NCBI GenBank assembly: GCA_964556115.1
Contig: CAZKVC010000006.1
Span: 1 to 64,000, forward strand
Direction of reading: 5' to 3'
DNA length: 64,000 bases
DNA from: Parvularcula sp964556115
GTDB taxonomy: Bacteria > Pseudomonadota > Alphaproteobacteria > Caulobacterales > Parvularculaceae
Every line of letters starts with the position of its first letter. Positions within the stretch are counted from its first letter, which is position 1. Positions 42,757 through 51,721 of the stretch are shown here, one piece after another. Position numbers and translations under genes: made by a program. Below the pieces are notes generated by a model. That model saw nothing but the letters and a program-made list of their open reading frames with translations. It did not search any database and was not told the origin of the DNA.

Positions 42757-43941
42757 ATGCTGAAGCGTAAGGCGACGATACTCGGAGCGACAGGTTCGGT
42801 TGGCCAGACCACGCTGAACCTGATCGAGGCCGCAAACAAAGGCGGCGACGCCGAGATCGAGGTCGTGGCGGTCACCGCGAACAGCCGGGTGGAGGAGCTG
42901 GCGGAAGCCGCAATCCGCTGCCGCGCGCAATTCGCCGCCATTGCCAACCCCCATGCGGGCGAAGAGCTCGCCGCCCGCCTCGTCGGTACCGGCATCCGCT
43001 CCGGTTCTGGGGCCGGGGCCATCCTCGAAGCGGCAGCCATGGAGGCGGACTGGGTGATGGCCGCGATCGTCGGCGCCGCCGGGATCGAGCCCCTGCTTGT
43101 CGCGGCGGAGCGCGGGGCGGATATCGCCTTTGCCAACAAGGAATGCCTCGTCTGCGCAGGGGACGCGGTGCTGGCCGCGATCGGGCGGGGCGGCGGCAAG
43201 CTCCTTCCGGTGGACAGTGAGCACAACGCCATCTTCCAGGTCTTCGACTTCGAACGCCCGCACCGGGTGCGCCGCCTGATCCTGACCGCCAGCGGCGGAC
43301 CCTTCCGCGAGCGCAGTACGGCGATGATGAAGGACGTCACCCCCGAACAGGCTGTGGCGCACCCCAACTGGTCGATGGGCGCGAAGATCTCCGTCGACAG
43401 CGCCACGATGATGAACAAGGGCCTCGAACGGATCGAGGCAGCTTTCATCTTCCCGGTGCCCAAAGAGACCATCGAGGTCGTCGTTCATCCGCAGTCGGTC
43501 ATTCATAGCCTGGTCGACTATGTGGACGGCTCGGTCCTCGCTCAGCTCGGCACACCGGACATGACGATCCCGATCGCCTCTGCGCTGGCCTGGCCGGACA
43601 GGGTGCCGACCCCAGCGCAGCCTCTCGACCTGACGGCGGTGGGGCACATGGATTTCTTCCCGGCCGATGAGGACCGTTTCCCGGCCCTGCGGCTCGCGCG
43701 GGAGAGCCTCGACGAAGGCGGCCTCGCGCCCTGCATCCTCAATGCTGCGAACGAGGTCGCCGTGGCGGCCTTTCTCAAGGGTCACCTGCCTTTTCTGGAC
43801 ATTGCAGGCGTGACAGAGCACTGTCTCGACAACATACGTCCCAACGGCGGGGCGGATGAGCTTGCCGGTGTTCTTGCAACCGATCGTCTGGCGCGGGACA
43901 GGGCCTGGGCCAGGGTCGAAGAGCTGTCGGCAAGGGGCTAA
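42757..43941 (+). CDS. dxr: 1-deoxy-D-xylulose 5-phosphate reductoisomerase
   Basis: A 394-residue enzyme of the MEP isoprenoid pathway (DXP to MEP with NADPH), feeding UppS upstream. Signatures: ILGATGSVGQTTLNLI (NADPH), NKECLVCAGD, LPVDSEHNAIFQ and TASGGPFRERS, then VHPQSVIHSLVDYVDGS. It is full-length. Confidence 0.97.
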   Translation: MLKRKATILGATGSVGQTTLNLIEAANKGGDAEIEVVAVTANSRVEELAEAAIRCRAQFAAIANPHAGEELAARLVGTGIRSGSGAGAILEAAAMEADWVMAAIVGAAGIEPLLVAAERGADIAFANKECLVCAGDAVLAAIGRGGGKLLPVDSEHNAIFQVFDFERPHRVRRLILTASGGPFRERSTAMMKDVTPEQAVAHPNWSMGAKISVDSATMMNKGLERIEAAFIFPVPKETIEVVVHPQSVIHSLVDYVDGSVLAQLGTPDMTIPIASALAWPDRVPTPAQPLDLTAVGHMDFFPADEDRFPALRLARESLDEGGLAPCILNAANEVAVAAFLKGHLPFLDIAGVTEHCLDNIRPNGGADELAGVLATDRLARDRAWARVEELSARG

Positions 43942-43950
43942 AGGGGAGCT

Positions 43951-45174
43951 ATGCTCGAATCACTGCTGAGCGGCACAGGGACGGCGCTCGTCAGCCTGCT
44001 AGCGTTTCTGGTCATGCTGCCGGTGATCGTGGTGATCCATGAGCTGGGGCATTTCTGGACCGCGCGGCTGTTCGGCATCCGCGTCGATTCCTTCGCGATT
44101 GGTTTCGGCCCCGCTGTGAAAGCCTGGACCGACCGCAAGGGCACGGTCTGGAAGCTCTGCGCTATTCCTCTGGGCGGCTATGTGAAGTTCTTCGGCGACG
44201 CCAACGCAGCCTCCGCGGGCACCGAGGTCGAAGGCGACGCGCCGCCCGCCAAGAGCCAGCGGGAAGCCCTGGCCGCCGCTCTCACTGTCGAAGAGCGCCG
44301 GGACTGCTTCCACTTCAAACCTGTCTGGCAGCGCGCTGCTGTGACCGCGGCTGGGCCCGTTGCCAATTTTATCCTCGCCATCGTGCTTCTCGCCGGCCTC
44401 TTCATGGCTTTCGGCCGGATTGTGGTGGAGCCGGTAATCGGCGGTATCGCGGAGAACAGCGCCGCTGCTGAAGCCGGTTTCGAAGAGGGTGACCGCATCG
44501 TCTCCCTCAACGGCCAATCGGTCCGGAGCTGGGACGCCATGGCCGCGCGGGTCAAACTGGCATCGGACGAGGAGCTGACCTTCACCATCGACCGTGACGG
44601 GGAAACGCTGGAGCTTCTGGCGACCCCGCGACGCACCGAACAGACTGACGGCTTCGGCAACAAGATCGAAGCAGGGCTTCTCGGTGTTGCCGCGGATCCC
44701 CAGAATATCAGCCGCCGCCGGTTCGGGCCGGTCGATGCGACCGTCGAAGGCACGCAGGAAGTCGGCCGCATCATCTCGATCACGGCCCGGTATTTCTCCC
44801 GGCTGGTGCTGTTGCAGGAAGACCCCCGCCAGATCGGCGGCCCGGTCCGCATCGCCCAGTTCGCCGGGCAGGCCGCCACCTCGGGCTTCGATCCTGCCGC
44901 CGATGTGGGTCTTCTCGACCGGCTGGCGGTCAGCGGCGCCAACTTCCTGCAGGTTGCTGCCCTGATCTCCATTTCAGTCGGTTTTCTGAACCTCTTGCCG
45001 GTTCCAGTCCTCGATGGCGGGCACCTGATGTTCTACGGCTACGAGGCCGTGACCGGCAAACCGATGAACGAGAATGCCCAGGCCTTCCTCTTCCGCCTCG
45101 GCCTTGCACTCGTTGGCACCCTGATCGTTTTCGTCGTCGTCAACGACGTCATTCGCTTGATTGTTCCTTCCTGA
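43951..45174 (+). CDS. rseP: site-2 zinc protease RseP
   Basis: A 407-residue intramembrane metalloprotease. The HELGH zinc motif is in VVIHELGHFWTARLFG in the first helix, a single clear PDZ domain lies around 155-235, and the C-terminal NLLPVPVLDGGHLMFY completes the active site. In the sigma-E pathway it cuts anti-sigma factors after a DegS cut; its substrate here is unknown. AAGGGGAGC is upstream. It is placed, as usual, before bamA. Confidence 0.95.
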   Translation: MLESLLSGTGTALVSLLAFLVMLPVIVVIHELGHFWTARLFGIRVDSFAIGFGPAVKAWTDRKGTVWKLCAIPLGGYVKFFGDANAASAGTEVEGDAPPAKSQREALAAALTVEERRDCFHFKPVWQRAAVTAAGPVANFILAIVLLAGLFMAFGRIVVEPVIGGIAENSAAAEAGFEEGDRIVSLNGQSVRSWDAMAARVKLASDEELTFTIDRDGETLELLATPRRTEQTDGFGNKIEAGLLGVAADPQNISRRRFGPVDATVEGTQEVGRIISITARYFSRLVLLQEDPRQIGGPVRIAQFAGQAATSGFDPAADVGLLDRLAVSGANFLQVAALISISVGFLNLLPVPVLDGGHLMFYGYEAVTGKPMNENAQAFLFRLGLALVGTLIVFVVVNDVIRLIVPS

Positions 45175-45194
45175 TGGTTCCCCCGGAGTCCTCG

Positions 45195-47825
45195 ATGTCG
45201 CGTACGGCCCGTCCCTTTCTCCTAGCCGGTCTGACGGCGCTTCTCCTTTCGGGCACGGCCCTGGCGCAGCAGCCCGCCCAGCCGGGACAGGTCACAGTTC
45301 AGCAGCAGCAGCGCCTTCCTGTCATCCGAAGCATCAACGTCCTCGGCAACCAGCGTATCGAGGCGCAGACCGTGCGTTCCTACCTGCCGGTGGAGCCGGG
45401 GATGCAGATCGGCCAGGTCGAGATCGACAACGCACTCAAGTCGCTTTTCGCCACCGGTCTTTTCGAGGACGCAGAGATCGCCTTCGATGCGCGTCAGGGC
45501 ATCCTTGAAGTCGCGGTGGTCGAGAACCCGATCGTCAACCGCGTGGTCTTCCTCGGCAACCGCCGCACCGACGAAGATAAGTTCACGGAAGAAATTCAAC
45601 TCGAGCCCCGTGCGATCTATACGCGGGCGAAAGCGCAGGCGGACGCCCAGCGGATCATCGAGGTCTACCGCCGCTCGGGCCGTTTCGGCGCGACGGTGAC
45701 GCCCAAGATCAAGCGGCTGGAACAGAACCGCGTGGATGTCGTCTTCGACATCGACGAAGGCCCCCGGACAGGCGTCAAATCGGTGAACTTCCTCGGCAAC
45801 GACGCCTTCTCAGATGCCGAACTGCGCGGCGCGGTCCTGACGGCGCCGAGCAAGTGGTGGAATATCCTCGAGAGCAACGACAACTACGACCCGGACCGTC
45901 TCGAATATGACCGCGAGCTCCTGCGGCAATTCTATTCAAAAAGTGGTTATGCGGACTTTTCCGTGGTCTCTGCGGTTGCTGAACTGACGCCGGACCGCGA
46001 GGATTTCATCATCACTTTCACAGTCGATGAAGGGCCGAAATACAATTTCGGCAAGATCGACGTGAACACGACGCTCTCCAAACTTCCCGGCCAGATCCTG
46101 CGCCAGCGCGTGCCGATCCGTGAGGGGACGACCTTCAACTCCGAATTGATCGAGAAGGCGGAGGAAGCGCTCGTTTTCGCTACGGGCATCGCAGGCTACG
46201 CCTTCGTGGACGTGAACCCGCGCCTTGAGTTGAACCCCGAGACCCAGACCGTCGACATCACCTTCGACGTCAATGAAGGCCCGCGGGTCTATGTCGAAGA
46301 GATCAACATCAACGGCAACACGCAAACCCTCGATCACGTCATTCGCCGCGAGATGCGCCTGGTCGAAGGCGATGCGTTCAACCGTGTGCTGATCGACCGC
46401 TCGGAGCGCCGCGTGAAAGGCCTCGGTTTCTTCTCGGAAGTGACGATCGAAGAAGAGCCGGGCTCCGCGCCCGACCGCTCGATCCTCAATGTGAACGTCG
46501 AGGAGCAGTCGACCGGCAGCTTCCAGATCGGCGGCGGCGTCAGCTCGAACGACAACTTCATCTTCAACATCCAGGTGGAGCAACGAAACCTTCTGGGCCG
46601 TGGGCAGTATGTCCTCCTCGACCTGCAGGCCGCACAGCGGACCAACCGCGCGCGCCTTTCAATACAGGAGCCTTACTTCCTCGGGCGCCGCCTTCGGGCA
46701 GGGGCGAGCCTGTTCATCAATTCAACCGATTTCGAGGAGGCCGGCTTCGTATCGGAGACCTACGGCGCCAACGTCAATATGGGCTTTCCGTCGTCGGAGT
46801 TTTCTCAGTTCCTGGTGAACTACGGCCTGCGGTTCGACAATCTCGAGCTGACGACCACGGCGTTCTATACGGAAGGCGCGGACGGCACGCCGCGGCTCGG
46901 CAACAGCGTCGAGCTTGTCGACCCGACCGATTTCGATGTGATCCGTGCACCCTCCACCACAGCCGCAGGCGATCCGGTCGCAGGCCTTCTGCGGACGGAC
47001 AGGTGCAACCTTTCCAGCCTGCAGCGCGATATCAACTGTGAGCGGAACGGCGAGTTCATCACCTCTCAGATCGGCTACACCTGGGCAATGGACAAGACGA
47101 ACGACCCGATCATTCCTTCATCGGGTTACGACCTCAACGTGTCGCAAAGCCTCGCGGGTCTCGGCGGCGACGTGAATTTCCACCGCACCACCCTGCGGGG
47201 CAGCTACTATCAACGCCTGCCGCTGCGCCTCATCGGTTCGCTGAAACTCAATGCCGGTTACATCGACAGCTTCAACGATGACGGTGTGCGGACGAATGAC
47301 CGCTTCTTCCTCGGCGGCAACCGCGGCTTCCGCGGCTTCGATGTGGCCGGTGTCGGACCGCGCCTCTTCGGCGCCACGTCGACCGGACGCCTCGCAACCC
47401 GTGGTCAGGCGCTCGGCGCGAGGGCCTACGCCATCACCACGGCGGAAGCTCTCCTGCCGCTGCCCCTCCCGCCGTCCTACGGCATCCGGGCATCGCTCTT
47501 CGTTGATGCAGGCTATGTCGGCCTTACCAATGACCGCGACCGCGAGCTCTTCAACACGCCCGGCTCGGAAGGCTGCTATTTCGACACGCCGCAGGAGATC
47601 CTCCCGCTGTGTCCCCAGTTCAACTCCGGGCCCGTCGTGCCGGAGATCGAGCCGTTTCTGCAGGATCCGCTGCAGGACGATTTCGCACCCCGGGTCGTTG
47701 GCGGTCTGTCGGTCAACTGGAACTCACCCTTCGGGCCGGTCCAGATCGACCTCTCCGAAGCTTTCGTCGCTGAGGACTACGACCGCCCGCAAAGCTTCCG
47801 CTTCTCGGCTGGTGGCCGTTTCTAG
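45195..47825 (+). CDS. bamA: outer membrane protein assembly factor BamA
   Basis: An 876-residue Omp85 protein from the ATG at 45195. The signal peptide ends LSGTALAQQ; five POTRA repeats span about 35-430 (first begins VIRSINVLGNQRIEAQT), and the C-terminal surface-antigen barrel includes RFFLGGNRGFRGFD and ends QSFRFSAGGRF with the expected C-terminal Phe. It folds and inserts outer-membrane proteins. Four Cys in loops (CNLSSLQRDINC; CYFDTPQEILPLC) could form disulfides. Confidence 0.97.
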   Translation: MSRTARPFLLAGLTALLLSGTALAQQPAQPGQVTVQQQQRLPVIRSINVLGNQRIEAQTVRSYLPVEPGMQIGQVEIDNALKSLFATGLFEDAEIAFDARQGILEVAVVENPIVNRVVFLGNRRTDEDKFTEEIQLEPRAIYTRAKAQADAQRIIEVYRRSGRFGATVTPKIKRLEQNRVDVVFDIDEGPRTGVKSVNFLGNDAFSDAELRGAVLTAPSKWWNILESNDNYDPDRLEYDRELLRQFYSKSGYADFSVVSAVAELTPDREDFIITFTVDEGPKYNFGKIDVNTTLSKLPGQILRQRVPIREGTTFNSELIEKAEEALVFATGIAGYAFVDVNPRLELNPETQTVDITFDVNEGPRVYVEEININGNTQTLDHVIRREMRLVEGDAFNRVLIDRSERRVKGLGFFSEVTIEEEPGSAPDRSILNVNVEEQSTGSFQIGGGVSSNDNFIFNIQVEQRNLLGRGQYVLLDLQAAQRTNRARLSIQEPYFLGRRLRAGASLFINSTDFEEAGFVSETYGANVNMGFPSSEFSQFLVNYGLRFDNLELTTTAFYTEGADGTPRLGNSVELVDPTDFDVIRAPSTTAAGDPVAGLLRTDRCNLSSLQRDINCERNGEFITSQIGYTWAMDKTNDPIIPSSGYDLNVSQSLAGLGGDVNFHRTTLRGSYYQRLPLRLIGSLKLNAGYIDSFNDDGVRTNDRFFLGGNRGFRGFDVAGVGPRLFGATSTGRLATRGQALGARAYAITTAEALLPLPLPPSYGIRASLFVDAGYVGLTNDRDRELFNTPGSEGCYFDTPQEILPLCPQFNSGPVVPEIEPFLQDPLQDDFAPRVVGGLSVNWNSPFGPVQIDLSEAFVAEDYDRPQSFRFSAGGRF

Positions 47826-47940
47826 GAGCATGCGTTCCTAAAACTCGGCAAGAAAAGCCAAATGGAATTGGATTTTCCGGACTGTTTGCGGCAAGCCCGC
47901 CGCGACCAGGCAGGGGGTAGAAGAAAAGGTGACAACCTTG

Positions 47941-48546
47941 ATGAGAAAACTTTCCGTATTTTTCGCGGCCTTCGCAATGATGGCTCTGAGTGGGCAAGCA
48001 GCGGCGCAGTTCGGCGGCCCGAACATTCTTTTCCTCGACCAGCAACGTGTGTTGAGCGAGAGCAAGGCTGGCCAGTCGATCGACAGCCAGCTCCAGACCA
48101 TGGCCGAGCAGGTGGCCACGGAGCTTCAAACGGCTGAGGCAGCCCTGAACCAGGAGGCCCAGACCCTCCAGTCGAATCAGGAAACCCTTTCCAAGGAAGA
48201 GTTCGGCAAACGCTATCAGGTTCTCATGGGCCGCGTGCGCGGTCTCGAGCAGCTCAAGCAGATCCGTCAGGCTGAGCTGAACCAGGCCCGCACGAAGGCC
48301 GTGCAGGACTTGGCCAAGGAATGGGACCCGATCATCCAGGAGCTCTTCAAGAAGCGGAAAGGTACCGTCCTTCTCGAGAAGCAGGCCGTGCTGGAGTCGA
48401 CCGAGCGGGGTGACATCACCGCCGATGTCATCAAAGAGCTCGATGACAAGGTCACGACGGTTCAGGTCGTGAAACCCGACCTGCAGGCGCAGCTCGCTGC
48501 AGCGCAGCAGGCTCAGCAGGTTCAAGCCGCCGGGGCCACTCAGTAA
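47941..48546 (+). CDS. OmpH/Skp-family periplasmic chaperone
   Basis: A 201-residue protein with a signal peptide (MRKLSVFFAAFAMMALSGQAAAQ) and a helical, charged OmpH domain including NILFLDQQRVLSESKAGQSI. It holds unfolded OMPs for BamA, encoded just upstream. The ATG at 47941 starts the signal peptide; a GTG at 47929 is possible. An intrinsic terminator 28 bp downstream may end the transcript here. Confidence 0.88.
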   Translation: MRKLSVFFAAFAMMALSGQAAAQFGGPNILFLDQQRVLSESKAGQSIDSQLQTMAEQVATELQTAEAALNQEAQTLQSNQETLSKEEFGKRYQVLMGRVRGLEQLKQIRQAELNQARTKAVQDLAKEWDPIIQELFKKRKGTVLLEKQAVLESTERGDITADVIKELDDKVTTVQVVKPDLQAQLAAAQQAQQVQAAGATQ

Positions 48547-48574
48547 CCGGCGTTTCCGATCGTTTTTCTGCGGA

Positions 48575-48600
48575 AGGCGGGCGCATCGCGTCCGCCTTTT
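48575..48600 (+). terminator. terminator between ompH and lpxD
   Basis: AGGCGGGCGC/GCGTCCGCCT (10 bp, one G-T) with loop ATC and TTTT tail, inside an otherwise tightly packed bamA-lpxB run. It may reduce expression of the lpx genes or require lpxD to have its own promoter. Confidence 0.75.
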
Positions 48601-48616
48601 GTTGTAAGGAGCGGTG

Positions 48617-49609
48617 ATGAATTTTCCGGACCCGCGATTCTTCAAGGTCAAGCCGCCACTCCCGGCCAGCGATGCTGCGCGTATCGCGAAAGGCCGCCTC
48701 GTCAGCGGCGAAGGAGCGATCACGGCGGCCGCCCAAAGCGGCCAGGGTGGCGACGGCACGTTGATCTTTGCCGAGAAGCCTTCCGCCCCGCTGCCTCAAA
48801 AGGCTGCCGTGCTGATCGCCTATGAAGGCGCGGCCGAAACCCTCGGCGAGCGTCCCTTCGCGATCATCGAGACGGCGAAACCCAAGCTCGGTTTCGCCCG
48901 GGTGGCAGCCCATCTCTTCGAAAGCAGGCATGAGACGGAGCTTGAGGCCGGCGCCGCCGAGATCGCTTCATCCGCCGTTCTCACCGACGGGGTGAAGGTC
49001 GGCAAAGGCGCCACGATCGACGAGGGCGCTTTCATCGGACCGAACAGTGTGATCGGCCCGGGCGTACGGATCGGCAAAGGCACGGTCATCGGCGCCAATG
49101 TCTCGATCGTTCACGCCGATCTTGGCGACGGCTGCCGCATCGCTTCAGGGGTGCGGATCGGCGAGGCGGGTTTCGGCTATACCCCCGGCGAGGCCGGTCC
49201 CGTAGCCGTACCGCAGCTCGGCGCGGTTAGAATTGGCGACCGGGTCGAGCTCGGCGCCAACACTACGGTGGATCGCGGCGCACTTTCCGATACGGTGATC
49301 GGCGACGATACCAAGATCGATAATCTCTGCCAGATCGGCCACAACTGCCGTATCGGGCGGGGCGTCCTGATCGCCAGCCTGACCGGCATCTCGGGCAGCT
49401 GCACGATCGGTGATTATGTCATGATCGGCGGACAGGTCGGCATGGCCGAGCATCTGACAGTCGGCAGCGGCGCGGTGATCGCGGCGCAGGCGGGCCTGAT
49501 GCGCGACCTCGAAGCAGGCGCGCGGGTCGGCGGCAGTCCTGCTCGGCCGATGCGGCAGTGGATGAAGGAAATTGCCGTTCTCACACGGCTGGCCGGAGGA
49601 AAGAAATGA
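48617..49609 (+). CDS. lpxD: UDP-3-O-acylglucosamine N-acyltransferase
   Basis: A 330-residue left-handed beta-helix acyltransferase for lipid A. Hexapeptide repeats fill about 110-300, with the catalytic His region LCQIGHNCRIGR. ATG at 48617 follows AAGGAG; a GTG at 48614 is less likely. Its stop overlaps the fabZ start (ATGA). Confidence 0.96.
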   Translation: MNFPDPRFFKVKPPLPASDAARIAKGRLVSGEGAITAAAQSGQGGDGTLIFAEKPSAPLPQKAAVLIAYEGAAETLGERPFAIIETAKPKLGFARVAAHLFESRHETELEAGAAEIASSAVLTDGVKVGKGATIDEGAFIGPNSVIGPGVRIGKGTVIGANVSIVHADLGDGCRIASGVRIGEAGFGYTPGEAGPVAVPQLGAVRIGDRVELGANTTVDRGALSDTVIGDDTKIDNLCQIGHNCRIGRGVLIASLTGISGSCTIGDYVMIGGQVGMAEHLTVGSGAVIAAQAGLMRDLEAGARVGGSPARPMRQWMKEIAVLTRLAGGKK

Positions 49610-50067
49610 CTGAAGAGGACAGGCTGCCGGACGTCGATGTCCAGGGGATCAAGAAGATCCTTCCCCACCGCTATCCGTTCCTGATGATCGACCGGATTGT
49701 CGAGATCACGAAGACCGATGGTGCGGTGGGCATCAAGAATGTCACCAACAACGAGCCCTATTTCGAAGGGCACTTTCCCGCAATGCCCGTCATGCCGGGT
49801 GTGCTGATCATCGAAGCCATGGCCCAGACAGCGGCCGCCTATACGGTGCTGACGGACGATCTCGATGTTGAGGGCAAGGTGGTTCTCTTCATGGGGGTCG
49901 ATAAGGCTCGTTTCCGCAAGCCTGTCGTGCCGGGCGACCAACTTCGCCTTCGGGTGGGTATCCAGCGCCGCCGTCCTCCAGTCTGGAGCTATTTCGGCAA
50001 GGCGATGGTCGACGGACAGGTTGTCGCGGAAGCCGAATTCAAAGCCATGCTGACGGAGCCCCGCTGA
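49606..50067 (+). CDS. fabZ: 3-hydroxyacyl-ACP dehydratase FabZ
   Basis: A 153-residue hotdog dehydratase of fatty acid synthesis. Signatures: ILPHRYPFLMIDRI, then the active-site His in YFEGHFPAMPVMPGVL and Glu in IEAMAQ. It competes with LpxA for 3-hydroxyacyl-ACP. It overlaps both neighbours by 1-4 bp. Confidence 0.96.
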   Translation: MTEEDRLPDVDVQGIKKILPHRYPFLMIDRIVEITKTDGAVGIKNVTNNEPYFEGHFPAMPVMPGVLIIEAMAQTAAAYTVLTDDLDVEGKVVLFMGVDKARFRKPVVPGDQLRLRVGIQRRRPPVWSYFGKAMVDGQVVAEAEFKAMLTEPR

Positions 50068-50855
50068 TGACTGGTATCCATCCCCGCGCCATCGTCGAGG
50101 ATGGCGCCGAAATCGGCGAAGGCGTCGAGATCGCACCCTTCTGCCATGTCGGCCCGAACGCGAAGATCGGCGACCGCTGCAAGCTGCATCCCCATGCCAC
50201 CGTGCTTGGGCATACCAGCGTCGGTGAAGAGACCGAGATCATGCCCTTCGCCGTCCTCGGCTCACCGCCGCAGCACCTCTCCTACAAGGGTGAGCCGACG
50301 ACCCTGACCATCGGTGCACGGAACCAGATCCGCGAGCACGTCACCATGCATCCCGGCACGGTGAAGGGCGGTGGCAGGACGATGGTGGGGGACGACTGCC
50401 TCTTCATGGTCGGAAGCCACGTCGCCCATGACTGCATCATCGGCAACGAAGTCATCATGGCGAACAATGCGACCCTTGGCGGGCATATTGTCATCGGCCA
50501 AGGTGTCTTCGTGTCCGGCCTCGTGGCCATTCATCAGTTCACCCGCATCGGTGAGTTCGCCTTCATCGGCGGCGGCGCGATCCTGACCGGAGATGTCATT
50601 CCTTATGGCTCGGTCTTCGGGAACCGCGCGAAGCTCGAAGGGCTGAACATCGTCGGCATGAAGCGCCGCGGGATGGAGCGGAAGACCATTCATGCCCTGC
50701 GCGCTGCCTACCGGCTTCTCTTCGCGCCGGAAGGCACCTTGCAGGAGCGCATCGCCGACGTAGCCGAGACCTATCAGGACACACCGGAAGTGATGAAGAT
50801 CGTGGACTTCATGCGTTCTGCCGAGGATCGGATGCTGTGCCTGCCCAAGGTGTAG
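50067..50855 (+). CDS. lpxA: UDP-GlcNAc acyltransferase LpxA
   Basis: A 262-residue first enzyme of lipid A synthesis. The hexapeptide beta-helix runs about 1-190, with the catalytic His in FMVGSHVAHDC, and a helical C-terminal domain (NIVGMKRRGMERKTIHALR). The ATG overlaps the fabZ stop (TGATG), and its end overlaps the lpxI GTG by 19 bp. Confidence 0.96.
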   Translation: MTGIHPRAIVEDGAEIGEGVEIAPFCHVGPNAKIGDRCKLHPHATVLGHTSVGEETEIMPFAVLGSPPQHLSYKGEPTTLTIGARNQIREHVTMHPGTVKGGGRTMVGDDCLFMVGSHVAHDCIIGNEVIMANNATLGGHIVIGQGVFVSGLVAIHQFTRIGEFAFIGGGAILTGDVIPYGSVFGNRAKLEGLNIVGMKRRGMERKTIHALRAAYRLLFAPEGTLQERIADVAETYQDTPEVMKIVDFMRSAEDRMLCLPKV

Positions 50856-51721
50856 AAACGGATTACCGGCGTCTTGGCCTGATAGCCGGCGGCGGCGGGC
50901 TGCCGGTTCGAATTGCGATGGCCGAACGCGAAGCTGGGCGCGAGCCCTTCGTGATGCGGGTCACGCCGGATACTGATGAGCTGCAGGCCTTTCCGAACGG
51001 GCAGGCCGGTCTCGCCGAAATCGGCGGGATCATGAAGACGCTGAAGCGGGAGGGGTGCGACGCGGTCTGCTTTGCAGGACAAGTGAAACGCCCGAACTTC
51101 GCGGCTCTTCGCCCCGACTGGCGCGGCGCGGCGCTGCTCCCGAAGGTCGTTGCCGCTGCCCGCAAGGGCGACGGCGCCATCATCGACGTCATCGTTTCCG
51201 CATTCGAGAAGGAAGGCTTCAAGGTCGTCGGCGCCGAAGCGGCGGCGGAAGAGCTTCTCGCGGAGGCCGGGGCTCTCGGCAAAGTCGCGCCGGGCACGGA
51301 TCATCGTGCCGATATCGTGAAGGGTGCGGCCCTTATCGAGGCGCTGGGGCCCTTCGATGCAGGGCAGGGCACCGTCATTCGCCAAGGCTTCGTCCTTGCC
51401 ATCGAAGCGGCCGAAGGCACCGATGCCATGCTCGACAGATGCACGGCGCTTCCTGCTGACATGAAGGGTTTCGAGCCGGGCCAGGAGGGGCGTCGGCTCG
51501 GAGTTCTCATCAAAATGCCCAAACCCGGGCAGGAATTGCGCGTAGACCTGCCGACGATCGGTGTACCCACCGTGGAGAGGGCGGCGAAGGCCGGGCTTGG
51601 CGGCATCGCCGTAGCGGCTGGTCAGGCTCTGATCGTCGACCGGGAAGGGGTCTCGGCCGCCGCCGATCGTCTCGGGATCTTCGTCTACGGCTTCACGGCT
51701 GACGACCTGTCCCCGCAATGA
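50837..51721 (+). CDS. lpxI: UDP-2,3-diacylglucosamine pyrophosphatase LpxI
   Basis: A 294-residue LpxI (DUF1009 family), the alphaproteobacterial replacement for LpxH, giving lipid X plus UMP. Visible features: RRLGLIAGGGGLPVRIA, GQVKRPNFAALRPD and the C-terminal LPTIGVPTVERAAKAGLGGIA. The GTG start lies inside the end of lpxA. The lpxA-lpxI-lpxB order is the usual one. Confidence 0.94.
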   Translation: MPAQGVETDYRRLGLIAGGGGLPVRIAMAEREAGREPFVMRVTPDTDELQAFPNGQAGLAEIGGIMKTLKREGCDAVCFAGQVKRPNFAALRPDWRGAALLPKVVAAARKGDGAIIDVIVSAFEKEGFKVVGAEAAAEELLAEAGALGKVAPGTDHRADIVKGAALIEALGPFDAGQGTVIRQGFVLAIEAAEGTDAMLDRCTALPADMKGFEPGQEGRRLGVLIKMPKPGQELRVDLPTIGVPTVERAAKAGLGGIAVAAGQALIVDREGVSAAADRLGIFVYGFTADDLSPQ

